From the NCBI RefSeq assembly GCF_935825525.1, contig NZ_CAKXZT010000124.1, positions 1 through 64,000 on the forward strand: a stretch of DNA of 64,000 nt. Direction: 5' to 3'. The notes beneath the pieces are model-generated. The model did not search any database, was not told the DNA's origin, and worked only from the letters and a program-made list of their open reading frames with translations. Positions 36,338 to 45,745 of the stretch are shown here, in pieces. Made by a program: the position numbers and the translations under genes. Source of the DNA: Mesorhizobium escarrei (GTDB lineage Bacteria; Pseudomonadota; Alphaproteobacteria; Rhizobiales; Rhizobiaceae). The stretch's first letter is position 1. Each line of letters begins with the position of its first letter.

Positions 36338-36383
36338 AAGCCAGACGACCGTGAAAGTGAGACGACCTGAAAGCGAGACGACG
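36335..36383 (+). repeat. Three tandem 16-17-base repeats between psuK and psuG
   Basis: Copies at 36335-36351, 36352-36367 and 36368-36383, all close to TGAAAGCGAGACGACG. The first copy contains the psuK stop codon and the third ends directly before the psuG ATG. It looks like slippage duplication, and it sets the spacing and ribosome site for psuG. Confidence 0.85.
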
Positions 36384-37313
36384 ATGAAGCCTTCCCTTCT
36401 CCACCTGAACGACGAAGTCGCGGCAGCACTTCGAGAAGGCCGCGCGGTGGTGGCCCTGGAATCGACGATCATCACCCATGGCATGCCCTATCCGGCCAAT
36501 CTGGAGACTGCGCGCGGCGTCGAGACCGTGGTGCGCGAGAACGGTGCGGTGCCCGCCACGATCGCGGTGGTCGCCGGCAAGATCAAGGTCGGGCTCGATG
36601 ACGGTGAACTGGAGCAGCTGGCAGCGGCAAAGCACGTGGTCAAGGCCTCCGGGCGCGACCTCGCCGCCATTATGGTAGGCGGCGGCTCGGCCGGAACCAC
36701 GGTCTCGGCGACGATGCGGATCGCCGCATTGGCCGGCATCGGCGTTTTCGCGACCGGCGGCGTCGGCGGCGTGCATCGTGGCGCCGAAGCCACTTTCGAT
36801 ATCTCGGCCGACCTGACCGAACTCGGCCAGACCGGCACGACCGTCGTCTGCGCCGGCGTGAAATCGATTCTCGACATTGCAAAAACGCTGGAATATCTGG
36901 AGACCCAGCGTGTGCCGGTGATTGCCTACCAGAGCGACGACTTTCCGGCCTTCTACACCCGCTCCAGCGGACTGAAAGCCGATCACCGCCTCGATAAGCC
37001 CGAGGACATTGCGCAGGCCATGCTGCTGCATGAGCAGATCGGCTCGCGCACAGGCATCCTCGTCGCCAATCCGATCCCTGAAGTGGATGCGCTCGATCCA
37101 GCCTTCATCGATGGCACGATCGCCGCGGCAGTGGCGGAAGCCGAGAAACGCGGCATCGGGCGCAAGGAACTGACGCCGTTCCTGCTCGCCCGCATCAACG
37201 AGCTTTCGCAGGGTCGCAGCCTGAAGGCCAATATCGCGCTGGTCCGCAACAACGCCGCGCTTGCCGCTCGCATCGCAGTGGCACATGCGGGATTGAAGCC
37301 CATGGCCAGATAA
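36384..37313 (+). CDS. psuG: Pseudouridine-5'-phosphate glycosidase
   Basis: 309 residues from ATG 36384; an in-frame GTG at 36351 lies within the tandem repeat and is less likely. It splits pseudouridine-5'-phosphate into ribose-5-phosphate and uracil. Family text is strong: VVALESTIITHGMPYPANLETA, GSAGTTVSATM, GVFATGGVGGVHRGAE with the catalytic Lys in the VCAGVKSILDI segment, and NPIPEVDALD. It is coupled to psuK. Provides ribose and pyrimidine salvage from RNA breakdown. Confidence 0.93.
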   Translation: MKPSLLHLNDEVAAALREGRAVVALESTIITHGMPYPANLETARGVETVVRENGAVPATIAVVAGKIKVGLDDGELEQLAAAKHVVKASGRDLAAIMVGGGSAGTTVSATMRIAALAGIGVFATGGVGGVHRGAEATFDISADLTELGQTGTTVVCAGVKSILDIAKTLEYLETQRVPVIAYQSDDFPAFYTRSSGLKADHRLDKPEDIAQAMLLHEQIGSRTGILVANPIPEVDALDPAFIDGTIAAAVAEAEKRGIGRKELTPFLLARINELSQGRSLKANIALVRNNAALAARIAVAHAGLKPMAR

Positions 37314-37483
37314 GTCAGGGAGCGAACCCAAGCCGCGCCCGTCGTGTCTCGTGCTAACCCTCACGATCGCTCGCCTGCGGGCTTCCGTGCCCTCTTGGTA
37401 TGATTTGAACCACGCGGCGCTTGACTCCGGCGGCGGCTTGTGAAAAATTTTGCATCAACTGATAAAAATATCTTGGGTTGGAA

Positions 37484-38458
37484 ATGGTTGGTTTTGGAAA
37501 CGGCCTCCTCCGGGACGATGAAAGCAGTATGGCGACGCGCGCCGCCTGGCTTCACTATGCTGGCGGCCTGACCCAGTCGGAGGTTGCCAAGCGGCTTGGC
37601 TTGACCAGCCTCAAGGCGCATCGCCTCATCACCAAGGCCAATCAGGAAGGGCTGGTCAAAGTCTATATCGACGGCGAGGTGTCGGAATGCGTCGCGCTTG
37701 AAGACGATTTGTCCAGCCGCTACGGCCTCGACTATTGCGAGGTCGTTCCCGACTTCGATGGCGAAGACTTGCCGCTCAAAGCGCTAGGCATCGCCGGCGC
37801 GCAATTTCTCAAGCGTGAGATCGAACGCGGCGAGGACACGCTGATCGGCGTCGGTCACGGCCGCACGTTGGCCGCCTGCGTCGAATATCTGCCGCGCATA
37901 TCGGCCGAAAAGACCCGCTTCGTCTCATTGCTCGGCGGCCTGACCCGCAAGTTCTCGGCCAATCCGCACGACGTCATTCACCGGCTGGCCGAACGGACCG
38001 GCGCCGAAGCCTATGTGATGCCGGTGCCGATGTTCGCCAACACGGTCGAGGATCGAACCGTGCTGCTCGGACAGAAGGGCATCAGCGAGGTTTTTGATCT
38101 CGGCAAGTCCGCCGACCTGCTCATCGCCGGCATCGGCACTGCCGAGCGCGAGGCGTCGCTGGTCGCCACCGGCATGATCGAGAAGGGCGAGATGGAGGAG
38201 ATCCGCCGCAACGGCGGTGTTGGCGAACTGCTCGGCCATTTCTTCGATGGTGCTGGAAAAGCGGTCGAGACGACGCTTTCCAACCGGGCGCTGGCGCTGG
38301 CGCGCGAAGACATCAGCAATCGCAGGATTGTCGCCGTTGCCGGCGGCAAGGTGAAGGTTCGTGCCATCAAATCGGTGTTGGAGGGCCGCTATCTCAAGGG
38401 CCTGGTCACCGATGAGCGGACGGCGCGAAAACTCGTGGAGCAGACGCCGGTCGGGTAG
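37484..38458 (+). CDS. eryD: SorC/DeoR-type regulator of erythritol genes
   Basis: 324 residues from ATG 37484 (TTG 37478 in frame just before). HTH at about 20-50 (GGLTQSEVAKRLGLTSLKAHRLITKA), then a sugar-phosphate-binding SorC domain (IGVGHGRTLAACVEYLP, LLIAGIGTAEREASL). Sequence and place before the transporter and eryA fit EryD, the repressor of Brucella and rhizobial ery operons that responds to erythritol or its phosphate. It is probably the first gene of the long ery transcript; the AT-rich stretch around 37440-37475 likely holds its promoter. Confidence 0.88.
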   Translation: MVGFGNGLLRDDESSMATRAAWLHYAGGLTQSEVAKRLGLTSLKAHRLITKANQEGLVKVYIDGEVSECVALEDDLSSRYGLDYCEVVPDFDGEDLPLKALGIAGAQFLKREIERGEDTLIGVGHGRTLAACVEYLPRISAEKTRFVSLLGGLTRKFSANPHDVIHRLAERTGAEAYVMPVPMFANTVEDRTVLLGQKGISEVFDLGKSADLLIAGIGTAEREASLVATGMIEKGEMEEIRRNGGVGELLGHFFDGAGKAVETTLSNRALALAREDISNRRIVAVAGGKVKVRAIKSVLEGRYLKGLVTDERTARKLVEQTPVG

Positions 38459-38502
38459 CCGGCAGCCATTCGATTGAAACTACCCTGTGGAGGAGAAGAC
38501 AA

Positions 38503-39948
38503 ATGCATGAGAAAGAGAAAGACCTGATCGACGCGTTCCTGCGCGGACAAGTCGATCGTCGTGGGCTGATCAAGGGCCTTGGCGCGATGGGCCTTGCCGC
38601 CGGCACGGCCGGCACGCTGCTCAATCTGGGGCAGACCCAGGCCTTGGCGGCGGATTTCGACTGGCAGGCGCACAAGGGCAAGACCATCAAGCTCTTGCTC
38701 AACAAGCATCCTTACGCCGATGCGATGATCGCCAACCTCGAAAACTTCAAGAAGCTGACCGGCATGGAAGTCGTCTATGACGTGTTTCCGGAAGACGTCT
38801 ATTTCGACAAGGTCACCGCTGCGCTGTCGGCCAGCTCGCCTGAATACGATGCCTTCATGACCGGGGCCTACATGACCTGGACCTATGGCCCCGCCGGCTG
38901 GATCACCGATCTGAACGAGTGGATCAAGGATCCGACCAAGACCAACGTGAATTATGCCTGGGACGACTTCCTGCCCGGTGTCAGGAAGTCCTGCGCCTGG
39001 AATGGCCAGCCTGGCGGCGTGCTCGGTTCCGACGACGCCAAGCAGTGGTGCATTCCGTGGGGCTTCGAACAGAACAACATCACCTACAATAAGGGCATGT
39101 TCGACAAGGTCGGGGTCAGCGTTCCCGGTAATATGGACGAGATGGTCGCTACGGCGGCCAAGCTGACCAAGGATGTTGGGGGTGGCGTCTACGGCATTGG
39201 CGTGCGCGGTTCACGCTCCTGGGCGACGATCCATCCCGGCTTCCTGTCGGCCTATGCCAACTTTGACCAGAAGGATCTGAATGTCTCGGCCGACGGCAAA
39301 TTGTCGGCCGCGATGAACACCGCCGAATCCAAGGCATTCCACAAGCAGTGGGTCCAGATGATCCAGGAGAGCGGCCCGAAGGACTGGTCGACCTACACCT
39401 GGTATCAGGTCGGCACCGATCTTGGCGCCGGCGCCTCGGCGATGATTTTCGACGCCGACATTCTCGGTTACTTCATGAACGGCGGCGACAACAAGATGGC
39501 CGGCAAGCTCGCCTTCTCCGCCTTCAAGGCCAATCCCGCCGCCAAGGCCCCGACGCCCAATATCTGGATCTGGTCGCTGTCGATGTCCAATTTCTCGAAG
39601 GACAAGGACGCCACCTGGTACTTCATGCAATGGGCATCCGGGCCCGAGCATGCATTGTTCGGTGCGACCAAGATGGACTTCGTCAATCCGGTCCGTCAGT
39701 CGGTCTGGAACGACCAGATATTCCGCGAGAAGCTGAACAAGAGCTATCCGGGCTATGTCGAGATGTTCGACGTTTCGGCGCCCGGTGCCAGCATCAAGTT
39801 CACCCCGCAGCCGCTGTTCTTCGATCTGACCACCGAATGGGCGGCGACGCTGCAGAAGATGGTGGCCAAGGAAGTGCCGGTCGACGAAGGCCTCGACATG
39901 CTGGCCACCAGCGTCGACGGCCAGCTCAAGGAAGCCGGGCTCGGCTGA
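38503..39948 (+). CDS. Polyol ABC transporter binding protein
   Basis: 481 residues, GGAGGAGA upstream of the ATG. A twin-arginine type leader (DRRGLIKGLGAMGLAAG, cleavage near ALAAD at about 48) after an unusually polar 18-residue lead. The mature part is an MalE/glycerol-type sugar-binding fold (YDVFPEDVYFDKVTAALSASSPEYDAFMTGAYMTWTYGPAGW). Position between eryD and the permeases points to erythritol or another polyol as ligand. A strong hairpin follows 10 bases after the stop. Confidence 0.85.
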   Translation: MHEKEKDLIDAFLRGQVDRRGLIKGLGAMGLAAGTAGTLLNLGQTQALAADFDWQAHKGKTIKLLLNKHPYADAMIANLENFKKLTGMEVVYDVFPEDVYFDKVTAALSASSPEYDAFMTGAYMTWTYGPAGWITDLNEWIKDPTKTNVNYAWDDFLPGVRKSCAWNGQPGGVLGSDDAKQWCIPWGFEQNNITYNKGMFDKVGVSVPGNMDEMVATAAKLTKDVGGGVYGIGVRGSRSWATIHPGFLSAYANFDQKDLNVSADGKLSAAMNTAESKAFHKQWVQMIQESGPKDWSTYTWYQVGTDLGAGASAMIFDADILGYFMNGGDNKMAGKLAFSAFKANPAAKAPTPNIWIWSLSMSNFSKDKDATWYFMQWASGPEHALFGATKMDFVNPVRQSVWNDQIFREKLNKSYPGYVEMFDVSAPGASIKFTPQPLFFDLTTEWAATLQKMVAKEVPVDEGLDMLATSVDGQLKEAGLG

Positions 39949-39957
39949 GTCCTGGCG

Positions 39958-39989
39958 GCCGGCTGGCCCACCGCTGCGGGCCAGCCGGC
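39958..39989 (+). terminator. GC-rich hairpin after the binding-protein gene
   Basis: Perfect 12-bp stem GCCGGCTGGCCC / GGGCCAGCCGGC with an 8-base loop, and no run of T after it. It is placed directly after the binding-protein stop, as in many ABC operons. More likely it attenuates or stabilises the upstream mRNA than terminates fully, because the permeases have no other obvious promoter. Confidence 0.65.
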
Positions 39990-40146
39990 GATTCCACTGC
40001 GAAGCGGCGCCTGGAGCGTCGGACCCAACCGGTTTTGGGAAAATTCCGATTGCTCAAACACTGGCGGTGCCGCCACTCGCCCAACCGGCCGTCTGGCTCC
40101 CTGGGCGGCCGGCAGGGCGAAGCAACAGAGATGATGGGTGAGCCCG

Positions 40147-41070
40147 ATGACTGCGGCGACAATGCAAAGAAACAGACCTTCCGGCTTCAGGATCAGCAAG
40201 AAAGTGCTGCCCTATGTGCTCAGCCTGCCGGCCCTGCTCGTCTGCATCGGCATCCTGATCCCGTTCTTCACATCGGTCGTCTATTCGTTCCAGCGCTACC
40301 GGCTGAGCCAGCCTTGGGCGCGGCAGTTCAACTGGGGCGACAACTATATCTCCTTTTTCACCGACCCGAGGTTCTGGAACACGCTGGAGATTTCGCTGCT
40401 CTATGCCGGCATCACCGTGCTGCTCGAACTGCTTCTCGGTCTCGGCATCGCCATGCTGCTGCAGAAGCGCTCGACGCTGAACAACTTCATCTCGATCATG
40501 CTGTTGATGCCGCTGATGACGGCGCCGGCGCTGGCCGCGCTGATGTGGAAGCTGATGACCAATCCCGGCTTTGGCGTGCTGAGCTATCTCGCCAGCCTGA
40601 TCGGACTGCAGGATTTCCGCTGGGCCTCGTCGCCGTCGACCGCGCTTTTCACGGTGGTACTTGTCGATATCTGGGTCTACACGCCCTTCATCATGATCCT
40701 GCTGCTTGCCGGGCTGCGCAGCCTGCCGACGCAGCCCTTCGAGGCGGCGGCACTTGACGGCGTGCCGCGGAGTTTTGTGTTCTTCCGCATCACCTTGCCG
40801 ATGCTGACGCCCTACATCCTGACCGCGACGCTGTTCCGCCTGCTTGATTCCATCCAGCAGTTCGACATCATCTATGCCATGACCCAGGGCGGTCCGGGCG
40901 ATACGCTGACTGTCTTCCAGGTCGAGGCCTACCTCAACTTCTTCCAGTCGACCAATGTCGGCCGCTCGGCGGCGCTGATGATCATCCTGTGGGCGATCAC
41001 CTATTTCCTGTCGAACATCTTCATCAAGAACTGGCTGCGGCTGCGCGAACGCGCGCGCGGCCAGGCATAG
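40147..41070 (+). CDS. Polyol ABC transporter permease 1
   Basis: 307 residues from ATG 40147, with GGTGAG eight bases ahead; GTG 40138 overlaps that site and is rejected. Six membrane segments, MalF-like without the long periplasmic loop, and an EAA loop (FEAAALDGVPRSFVFFRITLPMLTPY). The lead contains SKKVLPYVLSLPALLV. It works with permease 2, which starts nine bases after its stop. Confidence 0.87.
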   Translation: MTAATMQRNRPSGFRISKKVLPYVLSLPALLVCIGILIPFFTSVVYSFQRYRLSQPWARQFNWGDNYISFFTDPRFWNTLEISLLYAGITVLLELLLGLGIAMLLQKRSTLNNFISIMLLMPLMTAPALAALMWKLMTNPGFGVLSYLASLIGLQDFRWASSPSTALFTVVLVDIWVYTPFIMILLLAGLRSLPTQPFEAAALDGVPRSFVFFRITLPMLTPYILTATLFRLLDSIQQFDIIYAMTQGGPGDTLTVFQVEAYLNFFQSTNVGRSAALMIILWAITYFLSNIFIKNWLRLRERARGQA

Positions 41071-41079
41071 GAGGCTGAG

Positions 41080-41937
41080 ATGGAACACACCTCGCTTCTC
41101 GAACGCATCCTGCGCGGCATAGCGCTGACGCTGGTCGTGATCTTCTTCATGTTCCCGATCGTCTGGATCCTCATGATGTCCTTCCAGACCAACGAGACCA
41201 TCCTGCGGATTCCGCCGCAGCTTGTCTTCAAGCCGACGCTGGCCAACTACACCGCACTGATCACCGGAAAGCTGACGACGGCAGCCGGCACGCTCGACAT
41301 CGCCTTCATGCGCAACCTCTGGAATTCGGTGTTCCTGTCGGTCACCTCGGTCGCCGTCGCGCTGCTGCTCGGCGTTCCCGCCGCTTACGCCTTTGCGCGG
41401 CACAAGTTTCGCGGCTCGGAGGACATTGCCTTCACGCTGCTGTCGTTCCGGTTTGCGCCGGCGCTGCTGGTGCTGCTGCCGCTCACCCTCTATTTCCAGA
41501 AGCTTGGATTGGCCAACACCTATATCGGGCTGATCTGGGTCTATCAGCTGATCTGCCTGCCGCTGATCCTGTGGATCGTGCGCGGCTATTTCGAGGACAT
41601 CCCGGCCGACATCGAATATGCCTATCGCATTGCCGGCCATTCCTGGTTCGCCACCTTCCGCAAGATCGCGCTGCCGCTCGCCGGCCCCGGCATTGCGGCG
41701 GCCGGCCTGCTCGCCTTCATCTTCGCCTGGAACAATTTCGTTTTCGCCCTCGTGCTCGCCTCGGCCGACAAGCAGCCGGTGACAGTCGGCGCGCTCGCCT
41801 TCATCACCTCCTCCGGCATTCAGTACGGCCAGATCTCGGCAGCGATCGTGCTGTCGATCACCCCGACGCTGGCGCTTGCGCTTTACGCGCAGCGCTATCT
41901 CGTCGAAGGCCTGTCGCTCGGCGCGGTGAAAGGATAG
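41080..41937 (+). CDS. Polyol ABC transporter permease 2
   Basis: 285 residues, GGAGGCTGAG before the ATG. Six membrane segments, MalG-like, with EAA-type loop (ADIEYAYRIAGHSWFATFRKIALPLAGPG); the first residues of the loop, DIEYAYRIAG, differ from the usual EAA. It completes the channel with permease 1. The ATPase gene begins five bases after the stop. Confidence 0.87.
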   Translation: MEHTSLLERILRGIALTLVVIFFMFPIVWILMMSFQTNETILRIPPQLVFKPTLANYTALITGKLTTAAGTLDIAFMRNLWNSVFLSVTSVAVALLLGVPAAYAFARHKFRGSEDIAFTLLSFRFAPALLVLLPLTLYFQKLGLANTYIGLIWVYQLICLPLILWIVRGYFEDIPADIEYAYRIAGHSWFATFRKIALPLAGPGIAAAGLLAFIFAWNNFVFALVLASADKQPVTVGALAFITSSGIQYGQISAAIVLSITPTLALALYAQRYLVEGLSLGAVKG

Positions 41938-41942
41938 CTCCG

Positions 41943-43061
41943 ATGGCCAGCCTCGAATTGCGAAATGTCGTCAAGCGCTACAAGAGCCAGACTGTGCTCG
42001 ACAATCTGTCGCTGAGCGTCGCCGACGGCGAAACCCTGGTCCTGTTCGGACCGTCCGGGGCCGGCAAGACGGTGCTGCTGCGGCTCGTCGCCGGCGTCAT
42101 CGACCCTGATGAGGGAAAGATCTTCATCGGCGGCGAGGACATGACCGATCTTGACGCCGAGTTCCGCGGCGTCGGCATGGCATTCCAGAATTTCGCGCTG
42201 TTTCCACACATGACCGCCTTCGACAACATCGCCACGCCGCTGCAGGCCAAGCGATCGTCGCAAAATGCGATGAAGGCGGGCGTCGAGAGCGTCGCCAAGC
42301 TGCTGAAGATCGGCCACGTGCTCAGCCATAAGCCACGGGCGCTGTCCAACGGCCAGAAGCAGCGCACCGCGCTCGCCCGCGCTCTGGTCGGCTCGCCGCC
42401 GGTGCTGCTGCTCGACGACCCCTTGCGCAACGTCGATGCCAAACTGCGCTTCGAGATGCGGCTCGAACTGCCGAGGCTGCTGGCCGACCGCGGCGCGACC
42501 GTCGTCTACGTCACCCAGGACTACAAGGAGGCCATGGCGCTCGGCGACCGCATCGCGGTGATGTCGCAAGGTGTCATCATGCAGCTCGGCACGCCCGAGC
42601 AGATCTATCGCGAGCCGGCGAACATCGAGATCGCGCGGCTGTTCGGCGATCCGACAATCAACCTGCTCGACATCAAGCCGTCGCGCGATGCCAAGGGCAT
42701 CTATGTCGGTCTGTCGAATGTTCAGGTCCATCTGACCGGCGCCTATGACGCGACGGTCGGCCGCGATTGCGTGATCGGCCTGCGGCCCGAAGCGCTGCGC
42801 TTCGTCGACGAAGGAACGCCCGCTGCCATACCGGTGACGATCGAGGCGGAGACGCCGCTCAACGAAAAGATCGTCACGCTGGTGCGTACCGTGCGCGGCC
42901 GCGAAATCCTGGTCTCCCGGCCGGCCGGAACACCGGGTCAAACCGAGGGCAGTGCCCATATCGCCGTCGACGGCAAAAGCGCCCTGCTGTTCGATCGTGC
43001 CAGTGGCGACCGTATCGGCGCGAAGAACGTCGTCAATTTGCACAGCGGAGAAGCGGCATGA
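41943..43061 (+). CDS. ABC ATPase 1 of the polyol importer, degenerate active-site residues
   Basis: 372 residues from ATG 41943. Walker A GPSGAGKT (36-43) and Q-loop AFQNFALFPH are normal, but the signature is LSNGQ (134-138), the catalytic Glu after Walker B is Asp (LLLDDP, D159), and the H-loop His is Gln (VTQD, Q192). A TOBE region follows from about 240. Such changes suggest one of the two ATP sites in a heterodimer with ATPase 2 hydrolyses poorly. Paired ATPases of this kind are known in rhizobial glycerol and polyol importers. Ends in ATGA overlap with ATPase 2. Confidence 0.85.
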   Translation: MASLELRNVVKRYKSQTVLDNLSLSVADGETLVLFGPSGAGKTVLLRLVAGVIDPDEGKIFIGGEDMTDLDAEFRGVGMAFQNFALFPHMTAFDNIATPLQAKRSSQNAMKAGVESVAKLLKIGHVLSHKPRALSNGQKQRTALARALVGSPPVLLLDDPLRNVDAKLRFEMRLELPRLLADRGATVVYVTQDYKEAMALGDRIAVMSQGVIMQLGTPEQIYREPANIEIARLFGDPTINLLDIKPSRDAKGIYVGLSNVQVHLTGAYDATVGRDCVIGLRPEALRFVDEGTPAAIPVTIEAETPLNEKIVTLVRTVRGREILVSRPAGTPGQTEGSAHIAVDGKSALLFDRASGDRIGAKNVVNLHSGEAA

Positions 43062-44182
43062 GCCAGAGCGCACTCAGCATTTCCGGCGTCGACAAGTTCT
43101 ACGGTCCGATCGACAGGGGCGTGCACGCCGTCCAGAACCTGACGATGGAAATCGCCAGGGGCGAGATCGTCGCACTGCTCGGCTCGTCCGGCTGCGGCAA
43201 GACCTCGACATTGCGCATGATCGCCGGCTTCGAAGAGGTCTCGCGCGGCACCATCTCGGTTGCCGGCCGCAAGGTGCACACGCTGCCGCCGGTCAAGCGC
43301 AATGTGGCGATGGCGTTCGAGGGCTATTCGCTGTATCCGCCGCTGACCGTGCGCGAGAACATGGCGTTTGCGCTGAAGGCGGCCAGGCTGCCGAAAAGTC
43401 AGGTCGACGCGAAAGTTGCCAGCATCGCCAAGCTGCTCGAGATCGAGGACATTCTTGAGCGGTATCCGAGTTCCATCTCCGGCGGCCAGCAGCAGCGCGC
43501 CAGCCTCGGCCGGGCGCTGATCCGCGAGGCCGACCTGCATCTACTGGACGAACCGATGGGCCAGCTCGAGCCGCAGCTTCGCGCCGTGCTGCGCGGCCGC
43601 ATCAAGCACTTCATCAAGGAGCGCGGCTTGACCGCAATCCTGGTCACCCACGACCAGACCGAGGCCAATGCATTGGCCGACCGGATCGCGGTGATGGAAG
43701 GCGGCGTGCTGCAGCAGTTCGACACGCCCGATATGCTCAAGCAGCGGCCGGCCAATCTATTCACCGGCACCTTCGTCGGCGAGCCGCCGATGAATGTCTT
43801 CGAGGCCTACGTCGGCACGGCTGCCGACAAGATCAATCTGCGGCTGCCCGACGGGCTTTCGCTCGACTATGACAAGGATGCGTTCAGCGGTTCGGTTCGC
43901 GACGAATTGCTCAAACGCCAGCGGGTCGTCATCGGTATCAGGCCCTATGCGGTTCGCCGCTCGAAGGACGGCGTGCCGGCCACGGTTTCGGCCAACCAAT
44001 GGCTCGGCGACCAGACCCATATCGCGGCGGATTTCGCCGGCGGCTCGCTGGTTCTGGTCGAACATGACCGGACCCGGCTGGAGCTTGGCGCGCCGATCAA
44101 CATCAGCATCGATCCGAAAAACCTGCACGTCTTCGATCAGTCCAGCGGCATGGCCATTTCGCACGGCATGGAGCTTGCCTGA
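43058..44182 (+). CDS. ABC ATPase 2 of the polyol importer
   Basis: 374 residues from ATG 43058 (ATGA overlap). Walker A GSSGCGKT, signature ISGGQQQRA, LLDEPMGQLEP and H-loop VTHDQTEA are intact, but the Q-loop Gln is Glu (AFEGYSLYPP, E88) and the usual D-loop SALD reads GQLE. A TOBE domain occupies about 240-374. It likely supplies the catalytic Glu and His missing in ATPase 1, so the pair forms a heterodimer. The stop overlaps the eryA start (TGATG). Confidence 0.87.
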   Translation: MSQSALSISGVDKFYGPIDRGVHAVQNLTMEIARGEIVALLGSSGCGKTSTLRMIAGFEEVSRGTISVAGRKVHTLPPVKRNVAMAFEGYSLYPPLTVRENMAFALKAARLPKSQVDAKVASIAKLLEIEDILERYPSSISGGQQQRASLGRALIREADLHLLDEPMGQLEPQLRAVLRGRIKHFIKERGLTAILVTHDQTEANALADRIAVMEGGVLQQFDTPDMLKQRPANLFTGTFVGEPPMNVFEAYVGTAADKINLRLPDGLSLDYDKDAFSGSVRDELLKRQRVVIGIRPYAVRRSKDGVPATVSANQWLGDQTHIAADFAGGSLVLVEHDRTRLELGAPINISIDPKNLHVFDQSSGMAISHGMELA

Positions 44183-45735
44183 TGGGGGATGTGCTGATCG
44201 GCATCGACGCTGGCACGTCTGTCATCAAGTCCGTCGCCTTCGACACGGCGGGCCGGCAGCTCGCGGCCGCGGCGTTGCCGAACCGGTATGAGACCTTGCC
44301 GGGCGGCGGCGCCGAGCAGGATCTGGCGCGCACCTGGGCCGATACCGCGACCACATTGCGCCAGCTTGCCGACAAGGTGCCGGACCTCGCCAGCCGCACC
44401 ATCGCCATCGCCGTGACCGGGCAGGGCGATGGCACCTGGCTGATTGACAAGGAGGGTGAGCCGGTCGCGAAGGGCTGGCTGTGGCTCGACGCGCGCGCTG
44501 CCGCCATCGTCGAGGAGATCCGCGCGCGGCCCGACGACCGGCTGCGTTTCGAGAAGACCGGTAGCGGGCTCGCCGCCTGCCAGCAGGGACCGCAGCTTGC
44601 CTTCATGAAGCGCAACGCGCCCGACAGGCTTGCCGGCGCCGCGACGGCATTCCATTGCAAGGACTGGCTCTATTTCAAGCTGACCGGCGAACGCGCCACC
44701 GATCCGTCCGAGGGCACCTTCACCTTCGGCGACTTCCGCACCCGTGGCTATTGCGACGAGGTGCTTGAGGTGCTCGGCGTCGCCGATCTCAGGCATCTGC
44801 TGCCGCCGATCGTCGACGGCACCAGGCATAGCGCCGGCCTGTCGGCGGCGGCTGCCGAAGCGACCGGGCTGCTTTCCGGTACGCCGGTGGTGCTGGCCTA
44901 TGTCGACGTGGCCTGCACCGCGCTCGGCGCCGGCCTGCTCGACCGCGAGCGCAAGCCCGGCTGCTCCATCATCGGCTCCACCGGCATGCATATGCGGCTT
45001 GCGCAGACGCCGGACGAGGTGCTGCTCAACGAGGCCAGGACCGGCTACACGATGACGATGCCGGCGCCCGGCGTCTTCGCGCAGATGCAGTCGAACATGG
45101 CAGCGACGCTCAACATCGATTGGATCCTTAGCCTCGCCTCCGGCATTCTCGCATCGCAAGGCATCACCCGCAGCAATGGCGAGATGATCGCGCTGGTCGA
45201 TGAATGGATTTCGTCATCGGAGCCGGCCTCGCTGCTCTATCAGCCCTATGTGTCGGAGGCCGGCGAGCGCGGGCCGTTCGTCGATGCCAACGCCAGGGCC
45301 GGTTTTGTCGGCATTTCGTCGCGGCACGGTTATGCCGATATGCTCCGCGCTGTTTTTGAGGGACTGGCATTCGCGTCGCGCGATTGCTACGCCGCCATGG
45401 GGCCGCTGCCGGGTGAAATCCGGCTGACCGGCGGTGCCGCCAGAAGCCCGGCTCTGCGCAAGATCCTGGGCGCTGCCGTTGGCGCTGACATTCGCACCAG
45501 CCAGCGCGAGGAAGCCGGTGCGGCGGGCGCCGCGATGATTGCTGCGGTCTGCGTCGGCCAATACGCGTCGATGGACGAATGCGTCGGCGAATGGGTCACG
45601 CCGCTGCTTGGCGCGGCGGAACCGAGCGACCGGAAACTTGCAGCGATCTATGAGCGGGCGGTTCCATCCTACACATTGGCGCATGAGGCGCTGCGGCCGG
45701 TCTGGCGGTCGATGGCCGCCTCCAGGGCAAACTGA
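44182..45735 (+). CDS. eryA: Erythritol kinase, FGGY family
   Basis: 517 residues. Phosphorylates erythritol to L-erythritol-4-phosphate. N-terminal phosphate loop GIDAGTSVIKSVAFD, then AVTGQGDGTWLID, KGWLWLDARA and C-terminal LTGGAARSPALRKILGAAVG, all standard FGGY. The length agrees with EryA of Brucella and rhizobia (about 519). Start overlaps the ATPase stop, so transport and phosphorylation are coupled in expression. A different polyol such as glycerol or ribitol is less likely given eryB, eryC, eryH and eryI nearby. Confidence 0.9.
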   Translation: MGDVLIGIDAGTSVIKSVAFDTAGRQLAAAALPNRYETLPGGGAEQDLARTWADTATTLRQLADKVPDLASRTIAIAVTGQGDGTWLIDKEGEPVAKGWLWLDARAAAIVEEIRARPDDRLRFEKTGSGLAACQQGPQLAFMKRNAPDRLAGAATAFHCKDWLYFKLTGERATDPSEGTFTFGDFRTRGYCDEVLEVLGVADLRHLLPPIVDGTRHSAGLSAAAAEATGLLSGTPVVLAYVDVACTALGAGLLDRERKPGCSIIGSTGMHMRLAQTPDEVLLNEARTGYTMTMPAPGVFAQMQSNMAATLNIDWILSLASGILASQGITRSNGEMIALVDEWISSSEPASLLYQPYVSEAGERGPFVDANARAGFVGISSRHGYADMLRAVFEGLAFASRDCYAAMGPLPGEIRLTGGAARSPALRKILGAAVGADIRTSQREEAGAAGAAMIAAVCVGQYASMDECVGEWVTPLLGAAEPSDRKLAAIYERAVPSYTLAHEALRPVWRSMAASRAN

Positions 45736-45745
45736 GAAGTCTAGC

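Noticed and set aside
40054..41640. Long minus-strand frame opposite the polyol permeases
   Set aside because: Arg/Asp/Glu/Gln-rich product with no fold signature, mirrors hydrophobic permease codons on the other strand.
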